Assembly (NCBI RefSeq): GCF_030580855.1
Contig: NZ_JAUQOP010000020.1
Location: 33,055-97,054, forward strand
Source of the DNA: Pseudomonas citrullilanati
GTDB taxonomy: Bacteria > Pseudomonadota > Gammaproteobacteria > Pseudomonadales > Pseudomonadaceae
DNA: 64,000 nucleotides
Direction: 5' to 3'
This document shows, piece by piece, positions 8,656 to 18,207 of the stretch (position 1 is its first letter; the number at the start of each line of letters is the position of its first letter). The notes below the pieces were generated by a model, which was not told the origin of the DNA, did not search any database, and was given only the letters and a program-made list of their open reading frames with translations. Made by a program: the position numbers and the translations under genes.

Positions 8656-9426
8656 ATGCGAGTGTTGAAATTTTGCCTGGTGCTGTTGCTCTGGGTATTT
8701 GCATTCACGGCCCAGGCCGAGTTGAGTTTCCCGCCGCTGACCGGGCGCGTGGTGGACACCGCCCAGTTGCTCGAACCGGCGACGCGCACGCAACTGGAGG
8801 CGCAGCTCCAGGCCCATGAGCAGGCGACCGGTGAACAGGTGGTGGTCGTCACGGTGCCTGACCTGCAAGGCGCCAGGATCGAGGACTTCGGCTACCTGCT
8901 CGGGCGCCACTGGGGCATCGGGCAGAAGGACAAGAACAACGGCGCCCTGCTGATCGTCGCCCGCGACGACCGTAAACTGCGGATCGAGGTGGGCTACGGC
9001 CTGGAGGATCGCCTGACCGATGCCCAGAGTTCGGTGATCATCCACCAGGTGATCACCCCGGCGTTCAAGACCGGCAATTTCAACAAGGGCATCAGTGACG
9101 GCGTGGCGGCAATGCTGGTGGTGCTCGGTGGCAGCCCGCTGGATGAACCCGCGCCGACAGCGGTGTACAGCTCGGACGAGGAGCAGGGCGATTTCGTCCA
9201 GCGACACCCATGGCTGTTCGTGCTGCTGGTGATGCTGGTCATCACCACGGTGATGGTCGGCCAGGTGCTCGGCATCCTGCCCACCACGAGCGGCAGTGGC
9301 AGCTCCCGCAGCTCCAGCAGCTCAAGCGGGAGCAGTTATGATGACGGAGGCTCCAGCGGCGGGGATGGAGGCTTCAGCGGTGGCGGTGGCAGTTTCGGAG
9401 GCGGCGGTTCGTCGGGCAGTTGGTGA
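8656..9426 (+). CDS. TPM-domain (YgcG-like) membrane protein with Gly/Ser-rich tail
   Basis: A 256-aa protein with signal peptide (after AQAE, about residue 21). The TPM domain has GRVVDTAQLLEPATRTQLEAQL, RDDRKLRIEVGYGLEDRLTD and IITPAFKTGNFNKGI. One transmembrane segment follows near residues 190-210 (FVLLVMLVITTVMVG), and the tail is nearly all Gly, Ser and Asp. TPM-domain proteins of this layout are anchored in the inner membrane with unclear role, linked to envelope or photosystem assembly in relatives. The ATG at 8656 has CAGGAG just upstream. Confidence 0.88.
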   Translation: MRVLKFCLVLLLWVFAFTAQAELSFPPLTGRVVDTAQLLEPATRTQLEAQLQAHEQATGEQVVVVTVPDLQGARIEDFGYLLGRHWGIGQKDKNNGALLIVARDDRKLRIEVGYGLEDRLTDAQSSVIIHQVITPAFKTGNFNKGISDGVAAMLVVLGGSPLDEPAPTAVYSSDEEQGDFVQRHPWLFVLLVMLVITTVMVGQVLGILPTTSGSGSSRSSSSSSGSSYDDGGSSGGDGGFSGGGGSFGGGGSSGSW

Positions 9427-9454
9427 CAATAATAATGAACGGGCATTTCCAACC

Positions 9455-10072
9455 ATGGCATTACTGACTGAACACGAACAACGCAAGGTGGCCGAGGCAA
9501 TTGCCCGGGTCGAGCAGGACACTGACGCCGAACTGGTCACGGTGCTCGCCGCCCGTGCCGACGACTATGCCTATATCCCGCTGCTGTGGGCCAGCCTGTT
9601 CGCCCTGGTGGTGCCCGGCGTGGTGCATTACCTCACGGGCTGGCTGGCAATGCATAGCCTGTTGCTGGTGCAGTGGCTCAGTTTCATCGGCTTGTGCCTG
9701 GTGTTCCGCATTCCCCGCATCACCACCCACCTGATCCCCCGTTCCGTACGGCATTGGCGCGCCTCCAACCTGGCGCGCCGGCAGTTTCTCGAACAGAACC
9801 TGCACCATACGGTGGGCGGTACGGGCATGTTGATCTTCGTCTGCGAAGCCGAGCGCTACGTGGAGATCCTGGTGGACGAAGGCATTTCCAAGCGACTCGA
9901 CAACAGGCACTGGGATGCCATCGTTCGCGCATTCACCCAGCAGGTGCGCCAAGGCCAGACGTTGGAGGGTTTTGTGACGTGCATCGAAGCCTGCGGCCGC
10001 TTGCTCAAGGAGCACGTGCCAGTGACCCATGAGCGCAATGAGCTGCCCAATCGCTTGGTGGTGCTGGGCTAG
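9455..10072 (+). CDS. TPM-domain membrane protein, second copy
   Basis: A 205-aa protein starting MALLTEHEQRKV. The N-terminal TPM half contains RVEQDTDAELVTVLAARADDY, then two adjacent membrane helices (about residues 45-62 and 70-90). A cytoplasmic or periplasmic remainder contains VGGTGMLIFVCEAERYVEILVDEGI. It follows the first TPM gene by 28 bases and belongs to the same cluster. The ribosome site is not strong. The ATG at 9455 fits family starts better than upstream in-frame codons lying within the glycine-rich tail of the previous gene. Confidence 0.85.
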   Translation: MALLTEHEQRKVAEAIARVEQDTDAELVTVLAARADDYAYIPLLWASLFALVVPGVVHYLTGWLAMHSLLLVQWLSFIGLCLVFRIPRITTHLIPRSVRHWRASNLARRQFLEQNLHHTVGGTGMLIFVCEAERYVEILVDEGISKRLDNRHWDAIVRAFTQQVRQGQTLEGFVTCIEACGRLLKEHVPVTHERNELPNRLVVLG

Positions 10073-10127
10073 ACGTTTTCCCGCTGGACACTGTTGGAGT
10101 GAGTGGTTTCTGTGGGATGAATGAGCT

Positions 10128-10252
10128 GTGGCGAGGGGATTTATCCCCGCTGGGGGCGTAGCCCCCAATAAAATCGACGACCGGTTATGTAAGGGGGGAC
10201 TCCTGGTTTGGGTCTGCTGCGCAGACCAGCGGGGATAAATCCCCTCGCCACA
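10128..10252. repeat. Long inverted repeat of the GTGGCGAGGGGATTTATCCCC family
   Basis: The left arm starts at 10128 and the right arm ends at 10252. The arms are inverted copies, and the inner segments (GGGGGCGTAGCCCCC and GGTCTGCTGCGCAGACC) each form their own small palindrome. Second of three copies in the window. Confidence 0.9.
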
Positions 10253-10337
10253 ATTGAATTTCCCCGTGCCCTCGGCCCCCATCCCCCCTAAAATACCCAC
10301 CTTTCTTCGATTCGCCCCGCCCCGAGGCCGCTTGTCC

Positions 10338-11552
10338 ATGTCCGTTACCGCCACCCCCGCCCGTCCTGCGCCGGATCATCACGCCCAGTTCATCGAGCTG
10401 CTGCGCAGCAGTCTGGCGCAGAACGCCTTCATCAAACTGGTGCTGGCCAAGTATGCCGGGGACGAAGCGGACCTCCAGCGGGTGATCATCAAGCCCCTGA
10501 CGGTCAAGGAACAGCCGTGCCTGACCTTCGTCTACCGCTACAAGACCCGCGACATCACCAAGAATTTCCCGGTGGCCGAAGGGGTGGACAACGTCGCTGC
10601 GCTGTTGCCAGCGTCGTTCAAGAACGCGCATCTGCTGGCGCTCACCGACGAGGCGCAGCTGGAATACAGCAAGAAGGGCAAGAGCTCGCTGTTCCGCAGC
10701 AAGCCCCAGCAGTTGCGTGAGGTACCGTCCGGCGAGCACAACCGCGAGAAGAACCGCTTCCTCGACCTGAGCCGGCCGTTCCTGGCCGACCTGGGGGTGA
10801 CCAACCACAAGCACGAGCTGGTTCCCGCGATGTCGCGCAAGTGGAAGCAGATCAACAAGTTCATCGAGGTGTTCAGCCATGCGCTGACGTCTTCGCCTCT
10901 AGCCCTGGATAAGCCGGTGCGGGTGTCGGATTTCGGTTCGGGCAAGGGCTACCTGACCTTCGCCATCCACGATTACCTGCGCAACACCTTGCAGGCCGAG
11001 GGCGTGGTCACGGGGGTCGAACTGCGCGAAGACATGGTCAAGCTGTGCAACGAAGCGGCCGGGCGCCTGGAGCATCCGGGCCTGAGCTTCCAGCACGGTG
11101 ACGTGCGCAGCGTCGCGCCGAGCGCGGTGGACGTGATGATCGCCCTGCACGCCTGCGACATCGCCACCGACTACGCGATCCACATGGGCATTCGTTCCGG
11201 CGCCTCGATCATCATGTGCTCGCCGTGCTGCCACAAGCAGATCCGCCTGCAGATCCAGAGCCCGGCCTTGCTCAAGCCCATGCTGCAATACGGCCTGCAC
11301 CTGGGCCAGCAGGCGGAAATGGTCACCGACAGCCTGCGGGCGCTGTTCCTGGAAGCCTGCGGCTACGACACCAAGGTGTTCGAGTTCATCTCCCTGGAAC
11401 ACACCAACAAGAACAAGATGATCCTGGCGGTCAAGCGCGCCGAGCCGACCGACCCGACCGAGCTGCTGGCCAGGATCCAGGCGCTCAAGGCGTTCTATCA
11501 CGTCACCGAGCATTGCCTCGAAACCCTGCTGCGGGCGGACGGTTACCTGTAA
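10338..11552 (+). CDS. Class I SAM-dependent methyltransferase (Methyltransf_32-like)
   Basis: A 404-aa protein. The SAM-binding motif I is VSDFGSGKGYLTFAIHDYL near residues 197-215. Later are VDVMIALHACDIATDYAI and the cysteine pair motif MCSPCCHKQIRLQ, which recur in the METTL25/Methyltransf_32 group. The N-terminal 190 residues are a family-specific extension containing KPLTVKEQPCLTFVYRY. The substrate is not known; RNA is a common guess. The ATG at 10338 is chosen because the upstream in-frame region is proline-rich non-coding-like sequence next to a repeat. It stands alone between repeats. Confidence 0.8.
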   Translation: MSVTATPARPAPDHHAQFIELLRSSLAQNAFIKLVLAKYAGDEADLQRVIIKPLTVKEQPCLTFVYRYKTRDITKNFPVAEGVDNVAALLPASFKNAHLLALTDEAQLEYSKKGKSSLFRSKPQQLREVPSGEHNREKNRFLDLSRPFLADLGVTNHKHELVPAMSRKWKQINKFIEVFSHALTSSPLALDKPVRVSDFGSGKGYLTFAIHDYLRNTLQAEGVVTGVELREDMVKLCNEAAGRLEHPGLSFQHGDVRSVAPSAVDVMIALHACDIATDYAIHMGIRSGASIIMCSPCCHKQIRLQIQSPALLKPMLQYGLHLGQQAEMVTDSLRALFLEACGYDTKVFEFISLEHTNKNKMILAVKRAEPTDPTELLARIQALKAFYHVTEHCLETLLRADGYL

Positions 11553-11554
11553 CG

Positions 11555-11645
11555 CTGTGGGAGCGAGCCTGCTCGCGAAGACGGCGGTACATCCCCATAA
11601 GATCAAGCTGATCCACCGCCTTCGCGAGCAGGTTCGCGCCTCCCC
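11555..11645. repeat. REPIN: two inverted REP sequences
   Basis: Arms CTGTGGGAGCGAGCCTGCTC and TTCGCGAGCAGGTTCGCGCC are inverted around a 35-base loop. It sits between two convergent genes, two to three bases from each stop, so it may serve as a shared 3' structure. Confidence 0.85.
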
Positions 11646-11646
11646 C

Positions 11647-12666
11647 CTAAACCTCGACCGGCACCGCCAGCTCCGGGTCGCCCAAGGGATGGCTCTTGGC
11701 GTCGAAGAATCTCAGTTCCATGGCCAACCCTTGGAACAGCTTGGCGTAATGCCGCTTCTGGTGCTGGATGAACGCTTGGCTGCGTGGGTAGATCGAGATC
11801 GCCATGACCTTGGGCGCCGCCTGGCGAAGGGCGTCGATAATGTGCCGGTCCTGCTCGCCCAGGGCATGGCCGAACAGGCACAGGTTGGCGCCGTGATGCA
11901 GCAACTGGTCGTAGCAGAACGACAGGTAGTCGCTGCTGCGGATGGTCTTGAGCTTGTCCTGGCTCGGGCCCTCGTTGACGAACAGCGGCACATCGTCGAG
12001 GGTCTTGAGGGTGTTGTTGATGGCAAAGCTGCCCAGCAACGTCCCTTCGGTGGAACTCAGCCGGCGCGCCATGCCGTCCTGGTTACGCACCAGGTGCAAG
12101 CCACCGTGCAGGTACAGCAGGCGCGGTTTGTCGGTGTCCGCCTGGCTCAAGTCGAAATGGTGATCGTTGCCCACGAACAGATCGGTGAGGGTGTCCGGCG
12201 CGTGCTGGATCGCCCAGTGGTTGAGCAGGTCGTAGTTGGTGGTGAACACCGTCCGGTAGCGGCTCAACGCCTGGCTGCGCGTCGCCAGCATCGACGGCTG
12301 CACCAGGCGCCACGGAATGTGCACGGCGTGCACGGTATTGATCAGCGCTTCCTTGATCGCGTAGTAGCGGTTGCGCGGGGCGGCGGAGCTGACGGCCAGG
12401 GCCTTGTTGACCCGGCTGGTGGTCTTCAGTGCCCCGAGCACCTGCTCGAAGCTGCGCGTCTGCAGCGCATCGAACACACTCAGTTCCGACGGGCTCAGGG
12501 GCTTTTCCTCGACGGTACGGGCGTTTTCGAACAGCGAGTCGTAGCCGAAATCGTCCCACACGGCGCGGCTGGCACCATTGCCCAGCAGCAGGGCGCTGAA
12601 GTCGGTGCTGGCCTGCAGGGCCGCCCAATCTTCAAGCCGGGCGTCGTATTCCTGGAAATCGGTCAT
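11647..12666 (-). CDS. DUF4917 family protein with SIR2-like motifs
   Basis: A 339-aa protein of the family known as DUF4917. It shows three segments in the order seen in SIR2-like NAD-binding/NADase domains: LLLGNGAS at residues 26-33, VFTTNYD at 140-146 and YLHGG at 185-189. A later segment LCLFGHALGEQDRHIIDAL resembles the C-terminal part of SIR2-like/phage-defence proteins. The family function is unknown to me. NAD(P) or ADP-ribose chemistry is inferred from the motif set only. It is single, with no partner gene, and has host-like codon use. Confidence 0.75.
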   Translation of the reverse strand: MTDFQEYDARLEDWAALQASTDFSALLLGNGASRAVWDDFGYDSLFENARTVEEKPLSPSELSVFDALQTRSFEQVLGALKTTSRVNKALAVSSAAPRNRYYAIKEALINTVHAVHIPWRLVQPSMLATRSQALSRYRTVFTTNYDLLNHWAIQHAPDTLTDLFVGNDHHFDLSQADTDKPRLLYLHGGLHLVRNQDGMARRLSSTEGTLLGSFAINNTLKTLDDVPLFVNEGPSQDKLKTIRSSDYLSFCYDQLLHHGANLCLFGHALGEQDRHIIDALRQAAPKVMAISIYPRSQAFIQHQKRHYAKLFQGLAMELRFFDAKSHPLGDPELAVPVEV

Positions 12667-12807
12667 CGCGAAAACTCATCCAAAACGTGGCAAAGGCAGG
12701 GCGCGACTTTATCACGACAAACTCTTGAGCCAGATCAAGGAACGCCGTGACTGATCGGTCAATCCTGTATGCCCCTACCGATCCGGTCTCTTCCAGGAGC
12801 GTGTCCC

Positions 12808-13956
12808 ATGAGCAGCACCTTTTTCATTCCAGCCGTGAACATCATGGGCCTGGGTTGCCTCGACGAGGCGATGAGCGCCATTCGCAACTACGGTTTCCGC
12901 AAGGCCTTGATCGTTACCGACGCCGGCTTGGCCAAGGCTGGCGTGGCCGGCAAGGTGGCCGAGCTGCTGGCCGTCCAGGACGTCGACGCGGTGATTTTCG
13001 ACGGCGCCAAGCCCAACCCGAGCATCGCCAACGTCGAGCTGGGATTGGGGTTGCTGAAGGAAAGCGAGTGCGACTTCGTGGTGTCGCTGGGCGGCGGTTC
13101 GCCCCATGACTGCGCCAAGGGCATTGCCCTCTGTGCCACCAACGGCGGGCAGATTCGCGACTATGAAGGCGTGGACCGCTCCAGCAAGCCGCAGTTGCCA
13201 CTGATCGCCATCAACACCACCGCCGGCACGGCCAGCGAGATGACCCGCTTCTGCATCATCACCGACGAGACGCGCCACGTGAAAATGGCCATTGTCGATC
13301 GCAACGTGACGCCCCTGATGTCGGTGAACGATCCGGCACTGATGGTCGCGATGCCCAAGGGGCTGACGGCCGCCACCGGCATGGACGCGCTGACCCACGC
13401 GATCGAGGCGTACGTGTCCACCGCTGCCACGCCGATCACCGATGCCTGCGCCCTGAAAGCGATCACCTTGATCAGCAACAACCTGCGCCTGGCCGTGCGC
13501 GACGGCAATGACGTGAAGGCGCGGGAAAACATGGCCTATGCGCAGTTTCTCGCAGGCATGGCGTTCAATAACGCTTCGCTGGGGTTCGTGCACGCCATGG
13601 CCCATCAACTGGGCGGTTTCTATGATTTGCCCCACGGTGTCTGCAACGCGGTGTTGCTGCCTCATGTACAGAGCTTCAACGCTGCGGTATGCGCGGCCCG
13701 TTTGAGTGATGTGGCCCAGGCCATGGGTGTCGAGACGCGCGGCGCGAGCCCGGAAGAGGGGGCGCAATCGGCCATCGCGGCGATCCGCAGCCTGGCCCGG
13801 GACGTGGATATCCCGGCTGGCCTGCGTGAACTGGGCGTACGCCTCAATGACGTGCCGGTGCTGGCCGCCAATGCGCTGAAGGACGCTTGCGGCCTGACCA
13901 ATCCCCGGGCGGCGGACCAGCGTCAGATCGAGGAAATTTTCCGCAGCGCGTTTTAA
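12808..13956 (+). CDS. yiaY: Iron-containing alcohol dehydrogenase (YiaY/ErcA-like)
   Basis: A 382-aa group III (Fe-dependent) alcohol dehydrogenase. It opens with [16 protein letters not shown] as in YiaY. The NAD-binding segment is [17 protein letters not shown] (about residues 92-108) and [18 protein letters not shown] follows. The metal ligands lie in [12 protein letters not shown] and [20 protein letters not shown]. It interconverts short-chain alcohols and aldehydes with NAD. The ATG at 12808 follows CCAGGAGCG. It converges with the MFS gene, and the two reading frames overlap by four bases at their 3' ends. Confidence 0.9.
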   Translation: MSSTFFIPAVNIMGLGCLDEAMSAIRNYGFRKALIVTDAGLAKAGVAGKVAELLAVQDVDAVIFDGAKPNPSIANVELGLGLLKESECDFVVSLGGGSPHDCAKGIALCATNGGQIRDYEGVDRSSKPQLPLIAINTTAGTASEMTRFCIITDETRHVKMAIVDRNVTPLMSVNDPALMVAMPKGLTAATGMDALTHAIEAYVSTAATPITDACALKAITLISNNLRLAVRDGNDVKARENMAYAQFLAGMAFNNASLGFVHAMAHQLGGFYDLPHGVCNAVLLPHVQSFNAAVCAARLSDVAQAMGVETRGASPEEGAQSAIAAIRSLARDVDIPAGLRELGVRLNDVPVLAANALKDACGLTNPRAADQRQIEEIFRSAF

Positions 13957-15116
13957 TCGGTTCGTGGCGGCATGGACCTCACACAAGCCATCGCCGCCAC
14001 GCCCAGCAAGGTGCACAGCGTCGCCAACGGCCAGGCCTGCTGGCTCAACAGCAGGCTCGCCAGGGCGCCGACCAGGGCTGCCATGAGTTGATGCAGGAAG
14101 CCGCTCAGCGCCATGGCGTAGGCACCGGCCACCGGTGAGCCGGCATTGGCCAGGGACAGGCTGATGGGGTAGTTCAGCGACTGGCCGAACACCGCGAAGC
14201 AGTAAGGCAACCAGAAAAGCAGCGCGGTGCCACCTGGTACCAGGCTGCCCGCGAGCATGGTCGCGCCACCGCCCAGCACCAGGGCGATGCCCCAGCCCAT
14301 CATCCGTCGTTGCCCGGTGCGCAAGACGCCCGCATTCACCGCCAACGCGCCGAAGAGGTACGCCGCGCTGATGGGCCAGCCCAACAGGCCGTACTCGATG
14401 GGCGTCCAGTGGAAGCGCTCCTGCAGGATCAGCGGCGCCGCGGTATTGAAGGCGACGATGACGCCGTACCCCAACCCGCCCGCCAACGCCGGCAGCAGGA
14501 AGCGCCTGCTTTGCAGGATCTGCCCGTAGATGCGCCACGCTGATCGCCCATCGTCGCCTTGCGCCAGGACCGGGAACCTGGCCCGGGACACGATCGCCGC
14601 CATGGCCAGGCTCGCCGCGCCCATGGCATGGAAGATCGCCTCCCAGCCAAACGCGGCCTGGATCAGCGAGCCCAGGTACTGGCCGATGCCGAGGGCGATC
14701 ACGAAGGCGATCGAGATCCAGGACAGCGCCTTGGCCAGCAGGTCACCGCTGAAGCTGTCGCGGATCAGCACCCGCGCCATCACCGAGATGCCGCTGGCGC
14801 CCACGCCCTGGAGCAATCTCAGCGCCAGGAAGGCCTCGACGCCAGTGCCCAGGGGCAGGGCCAGGTTGGCGACGCCGTACAACCCCAGCGCCGCGAGCAA
14901 CACCGGCTTGCGCCCCAGGCGCTGGCTCAGGCTGCCCCAGAGCAGCATGGGCAGCGCCATGCCGACCAGGTACACCGACAGGCCCCAGGAAACCCGCGAC
15001 GCGTCGGCCCCCAGGTCCCGGGCGATATCGGGCACGGCCGGCAAGTAGATGCTCATGCCCAGTTGTGCCAGGAAGACAGTGGTGCAGGTGACGACCAGGG
15101 TTGTACGGTTGTTCAT
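13953..15116 (-). CDS. MFS drug-resistance-type (Bcr/CflA-like) exporter
   Basis: A 387-aa protein with about twelve membrane helices. The MFS loop motif [14 protein letters not shown] lies between helices 2 and 3 (about residues 61-74), and [15 protein letters not shown] in the first loop is typical of the Bcr/CflA subfamily of proton-coupled exporters. It ends 12 bases after the stop of the alpha-oxoamine synthase gene and is read in the same direction, so the two probably form one transcript. The inferred job is export of that enzyme's product or of a toxic compound. Confidence 0.85.
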   Translation of the reverse strand: MNNRTTLVVTCTTVFLAQLGMSIYLPAVPDIARDLGADASRVSWGLSVYLVGMALPMLLWGSLSQRLGRKPVLLAALGLYGVANLALPLGTGVEAFLALRLLQGVGASGISVMARVLIRDSFSGDLLAKALSWISIAFVIALGIGQYLGSLIQAAFGWEAIFHAMGAASLAMAAIVSRARFPVLAQGDDGRSAWRIYGQILQSRRFLLPALAGGLGYGVIVAFNTAAPLILQERFHWTPIEYGLLGWPISAAYLFGALAVNAGVLRTGQRRMMGWGIALVLGGGATMLAGSLVPGGTALLFWLPYCFAVFGQSLNYPISLSLANAGSPVAGAYAMALSGFLHQLMAALVGALASLLLSQQAWPLATLCTLLGVAAMACVRSMPPRTD

Positions 15117-15128
15117 CGAGGGCTCGTT

Positions 15129-16364
15129 TCAGGGGCGGATGTCACGCCCATGGGCCAGCAGCAGGTCGGTGATCAGCCCGCAAAAGCGGCGAATCACCTC
15201 GTGGGCCATGTCGGCGCGCAAGGTGATGCGGATCGCGGCCTTGCCCTGGGGCACCACGGGGAAAAAGACCGCCGAGGTGAAATACCCCAGTTCGGCCAGT
15301 TCGACCACCAGGCGGTTGGCCAGGGCTGCTTCACCGCAGGGCACCAGGCGAATGGCCATGGGATTGCCGTGCTGCGCGGTGCGCACCAGGCTGTCGAACA
15401 AACGGATATTAGCCTGCAAACGCTCCTGCAAGGCGCTGAATTCGCGGCTACCGTGCAAGCGGATCGAGGCCATGCCGGCGCCGATGGCGGCGGCGTTCAG
15501 GCTCTGGGACCAATTGCTTGGCCCGCCGTAGCGTTTCACCAGCGCCTTGTGCCGTTCGTTGCCGAACATGACCAGCCCGCCGCTGGCGCCGAAAGACTTG
15601 GCCAGCGAGGCGACCACCAGGGTGCGCTCGTCCAGGGCGTGCCAGCGCGGACGTACCAGGCCAGCGCCACCTTCGCCGACCGCCGACAGGGCGTGGGAGT
15701 CGTCCAGGTAGAGGAACAGGCCGTAGCGCTGCTTGAGATACAGCAGGCTGTCCAGGTCCGCCAACCCGCCCATGCTGTAGGCGCTGTCGGCCACATACGC
15801 CACGTTGCGCTGCCGCTTGCACAGGTCTTCGATGAAATCCATGTCGTTGTGCGGGCAGGTGATGACCTGGGTTTCATCGGCGCAGGCGGCCTTTTGGTGG
15901 TTCATCGAATAGTGTGCGTGCTTGTCGAACACCAGCACCGGCGCCGCGTCATCCGTGAACGCCCCGCTGGCCAGCAGCGGCAGGATACCGGCGCTCGCCG
16001 CGCTGCAAGAGAGGGCGCTGAGGCAACTGGCGCCGAACAGCTCCGACAGCCGGGTCTCGTACTGGTCGAGGATCGCCAGTTGGCAACGATTCCTTGAGTT
16101 GGCGATGCGCAGGGTGCCGGTTTCGCGAAGGGCGGTCATCGCGCCGTCCAGCAGCGCAGGGTGATAATCCAGGCCCAGGTACGACGTGGTGCAGAAGTGA
16201 TGGAAGGTCCGGCCGTGTTGGTCCACCAGGGTATTGGGGCCCTTGACCTCGACATCCAGCCCCGAGATTCTTCCGGTTTCGGCGCCCTGCCAGCTGGGGT
16301 CGGCGAGGGCAATGACTTTGCGGTAGTTGCTGAAGCGATGGGGCGATTGTGCGGTCGGCGTCAT
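15129..16364 (-). CDS. Alpha-oxoamine synthase family PLP enzyme (BioF/CqsA/SPT-like)
   Basis: A 411-aa PLP enzyme of fold type I. The internal aldimine lysine is Lys256 in SLAKSFGASGG. The cofactor-binding aspartate and histidine are in YLDDSHALSAVGEGGAG (about 219-234). FDKHAHYSMN and NSRNRC match the family that condenses an amino acid with an acyl-thioester, giving an alpha-aminoketone. Family members include BioF, CqsA and serine palmitoyltransferase. It is not next to other bio genes, so biotin synthesis is unlikely. Pairing with an MFS exporter suggests a secreted small molecule. The ATG at 16364 lacks a close ribosome site. Confidence 0.8.
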   Translation of the reverse strand: MTPTAQSPHRFSNYRKVIALADPSWQGAETGRISGLDVEVKGPNTLVDQHGRTFHHFCTTSYLGLDYHPALLDGAMTALRETGTLRIANSRNRCQLAILDQYETRLSELFGASCLSALSCSAASAGILPLLASGAFTDDAAPVLVFDKHAHYSMNHQKAACADETQVITCPHNDMDFIEDLCKRQRNVAYVADSAYSMGGLADLDSLLYLKQRYGLFLYLDDSHALSAVGEGGAGLVRPRWHALDERTLVVASLAKSFGASGGLVMFGNERHKALVKRYGGPSNWSQSLNAAAIGAGMASIRLHGSREFSALQERLQANIRLFDSLVRTAQHGNPMAIRLVPCGEAALANRLVVELAELGYFTSAVFFPVVPQGKAAIRITLRADMAHEVIRRFCGLITDLLLAHGRDIRP

Positions 16365-16732
16365 GGCGCGATTACATTCCTTGGTTGACGATGCTGTCCG
16401 TGGGGTGTTGCAGGGGGTGTTTTTCCAGACTTTACAGCGCCTCAGGCAGGGCTTTGAATCGGCCGTTTCCGGCATGTTTGAATGTTACTGGAGACTTCTG
16501 CGTAGGATCTTGCCTAGGACCCTGCATGGGGAATCCATCGACGCAGTCGGAGCTTGGCAATGCCTCGTTGCCCTTGGCCCGTTGCGTCTGGCCCGTCTTG
16601 TTTCCCGAAGGTTGTCCAGGGATGCAAGTGGCCCGGTTTCATCCCGATCGTCTAGGCTATCCTCATCGATAGCGGCCCTTTGCCGCCTGCCGGTTTCGTT
16701 CACGCTGCATTATCCGGAAGGCCTCCCGCCCC
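16365..16732. other. Divergent intergenic region, 368 bases
   Basis: No convincing gene. It separates the alpha-oxoamine synthase (minus) from the diguanylate cyclase (plus) and must hold both promoters. An imperfect dyad TAGGATCTTGCCTA sits at 16503-16516 and could be an operator. I see no clear -35/-10 pair. Confidence 0.5.
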
Positions 16733-18082
16733 ATGGACACCGCCAACTCCGCGCCGCTGGCCAGTTACTTTGACCTGATGCTGGACGCCGTGTGCGCGGT
16801 CGATGGCCAGGGGCGCTTTGTCTTTGTCAGTGCCGCCTGCGAGCGCATTTTCGGCTACACCCCGCAGGAATTGATCGGCCGGGCCATGATCGACCTGGTG
16901 CACCCCGCCGATCGCCAGCGCACGCTGGAGGCGGCGCGGGAGATCATGGACGGCGAGCCCAAGCTCAATTTCGAGAACCGTTACCTGCGCAAGGATGGCC
17001 AGGTGGTGCATATCCTCTGGTCGGCGCGCTGGTCGCCGGTGGACCGATTGCGGATCGCCGTGGCGCGGGACATCACCGAGCGCAAGTTGGCCGAATCGCG
17101 ACAGGCCGCGTTGTATGCGATTTCCGAGGCTGCCCATGGAGCGGCGGACCTGCTGGCGCTGTTCAAGCGCGTCCACCAGATCATCGGTGAATGGCTGCCG
17201 GCGTTGAATTTCTCGGTGGCGCTGTACGACGAGCAGTGCGCGCAGCTGAACTTTGCCTATCACGTCGACGACCTGGAACAGCAGCCGGAATTGCCCGGCA
17301 CGGTCACCGGGCGCTTGTGCGCCGAAGTGATCCGCAGTGGCCAGCCCCTCTTGCTGACGCCCGGTTGCAGCGCACTGCCGGCGGGCTTCCATGACCTCGT
17401 GGCGGAGCCGGACGCGCCCTGTTGGCTCGGCGTGCCGTTGAACTCGCAGAACGGCACGATGGGGGCGCTGATCGTCAAGAGCGCGCTGGACAATGAGCGC
17501 TACACCGAGCAGGACAAGGAGCTGCTGCAATACGTCTGCGCGCAGATCACCATCGCCATCGAACGCCAGCGACTGCATGCTCGGTTGCAGCACATGGCGC
17601 AGTACGACCAGCTGACCCAGGTGCCCAACCGCGAGCTATTGCGTGACCGGTTCAAGGCCGCGTTGGCCAGCGCCCGGGCCGTGTCGGGGCGCATGGCCCT
17701 GCTGTACATCGACCTCGACCGCTTCAAGCAGATCAACGACACCTACGGCCACGGGGTGGGCGACTTGTTGTTGCAAGCGGTGGCCAGCCGTCTCAAAGGG
17801 TGCATACGGGACGCCGACACCGTGGCACGCATTGGCGGGGATGAGTTCGTGGTGCTGCTCCACAGCATCCAGGCATTGGAGGATGCCCATCGCGTGCAGG
17901 ACAAAATCCGTCAGGTGCTGAGCCAGCCGCTGCACCTGGACGGGTATTGCCTGAGCATCGAGCCGAGTATCGGGGTCGCCTGTTTCCCGGACCATGGCAT
18001 CGAGGACGTGACGTTGTTTCGCCATGCCGACGAGGCGATGTACGCCGCCAAGCGGCATAACCATCGGGCATCCGGCATCTGA
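16733..18082 (+). CDS. PAS-GAF-GGDEF sensor diguanylate cyclase
   Basis: A 449-aa soluble protein. The PAS domain spans about residues 10-120, ending with the PAC segment RIAVARDITERKLAE. The GAF domain is at about 125-275 (APCWLGVPLNSQNGTMGALIV). The GGDEF domain is at about 285-445, with intact GGDEF at 368-372 and an inhibitory-site RxxD at 359-362, five residues before it. It should make c-di-GMP from two GTP in response to signals bound by PAS or GAF, with product inhibition. There is no EAL domain and no membrane segment. Confidence 0.92.
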   Translation: MDTANSAPLASYFDLMLDAVCAVDGQGRFVFVSAACERIFGYTPQELIGRAMIDLVHPADRQRTLEAAREIMDGEPKLNFENRYLRKDGQVVHILWSARWSPVDRLRIAVARDITERKLAESRQAALYAISEAAHGAADLLALFKRVHQIIGEWLPALNFSVALYDEQCAQLNFAYHVDDLEQQPELPGTVTGRLCAEVIRSGQPLLLTPGCSALPAGFHDLVAEPDAPCWLGVPLNSQNGTMGALIVKSALDNERYTEQDKELLQYVCAQITIAIERQRLHARLQHMAQYDQLTQVPNRELLRDRFKAALASARAVSGRMALLYIDLDRFKQINDTYGHGVGDLLLQAVASRLKGCIRDADTVARIGGDEFVVLLHSIQALEDAHRVQDKIRQVLSQPLHLDGYCLSIEPSIGVACFPDHGIEDVTLFRHADEAMYAAKRHNHRASGI

Positions 18083-18207
18083 GTGCAGGGTCGCCGTTCG
18101 TCGCGGTGAGGCACTTAAATCAAACTTTTCAGCCCTTTCTCCTTTCGAAACCCAGGCAGGCCCCGTTGGGGGGCGCTGTCGAATCTTTATCTGAGGAGGG
18201 CGCGACC

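Noticed and set aside
12775..14538. 587-codon minus-strand frame across the alcohol dehydrogenase and the MFS gene
   Set aside because: It covers parts of two convergent real genes in an unused frame and has no domain features.
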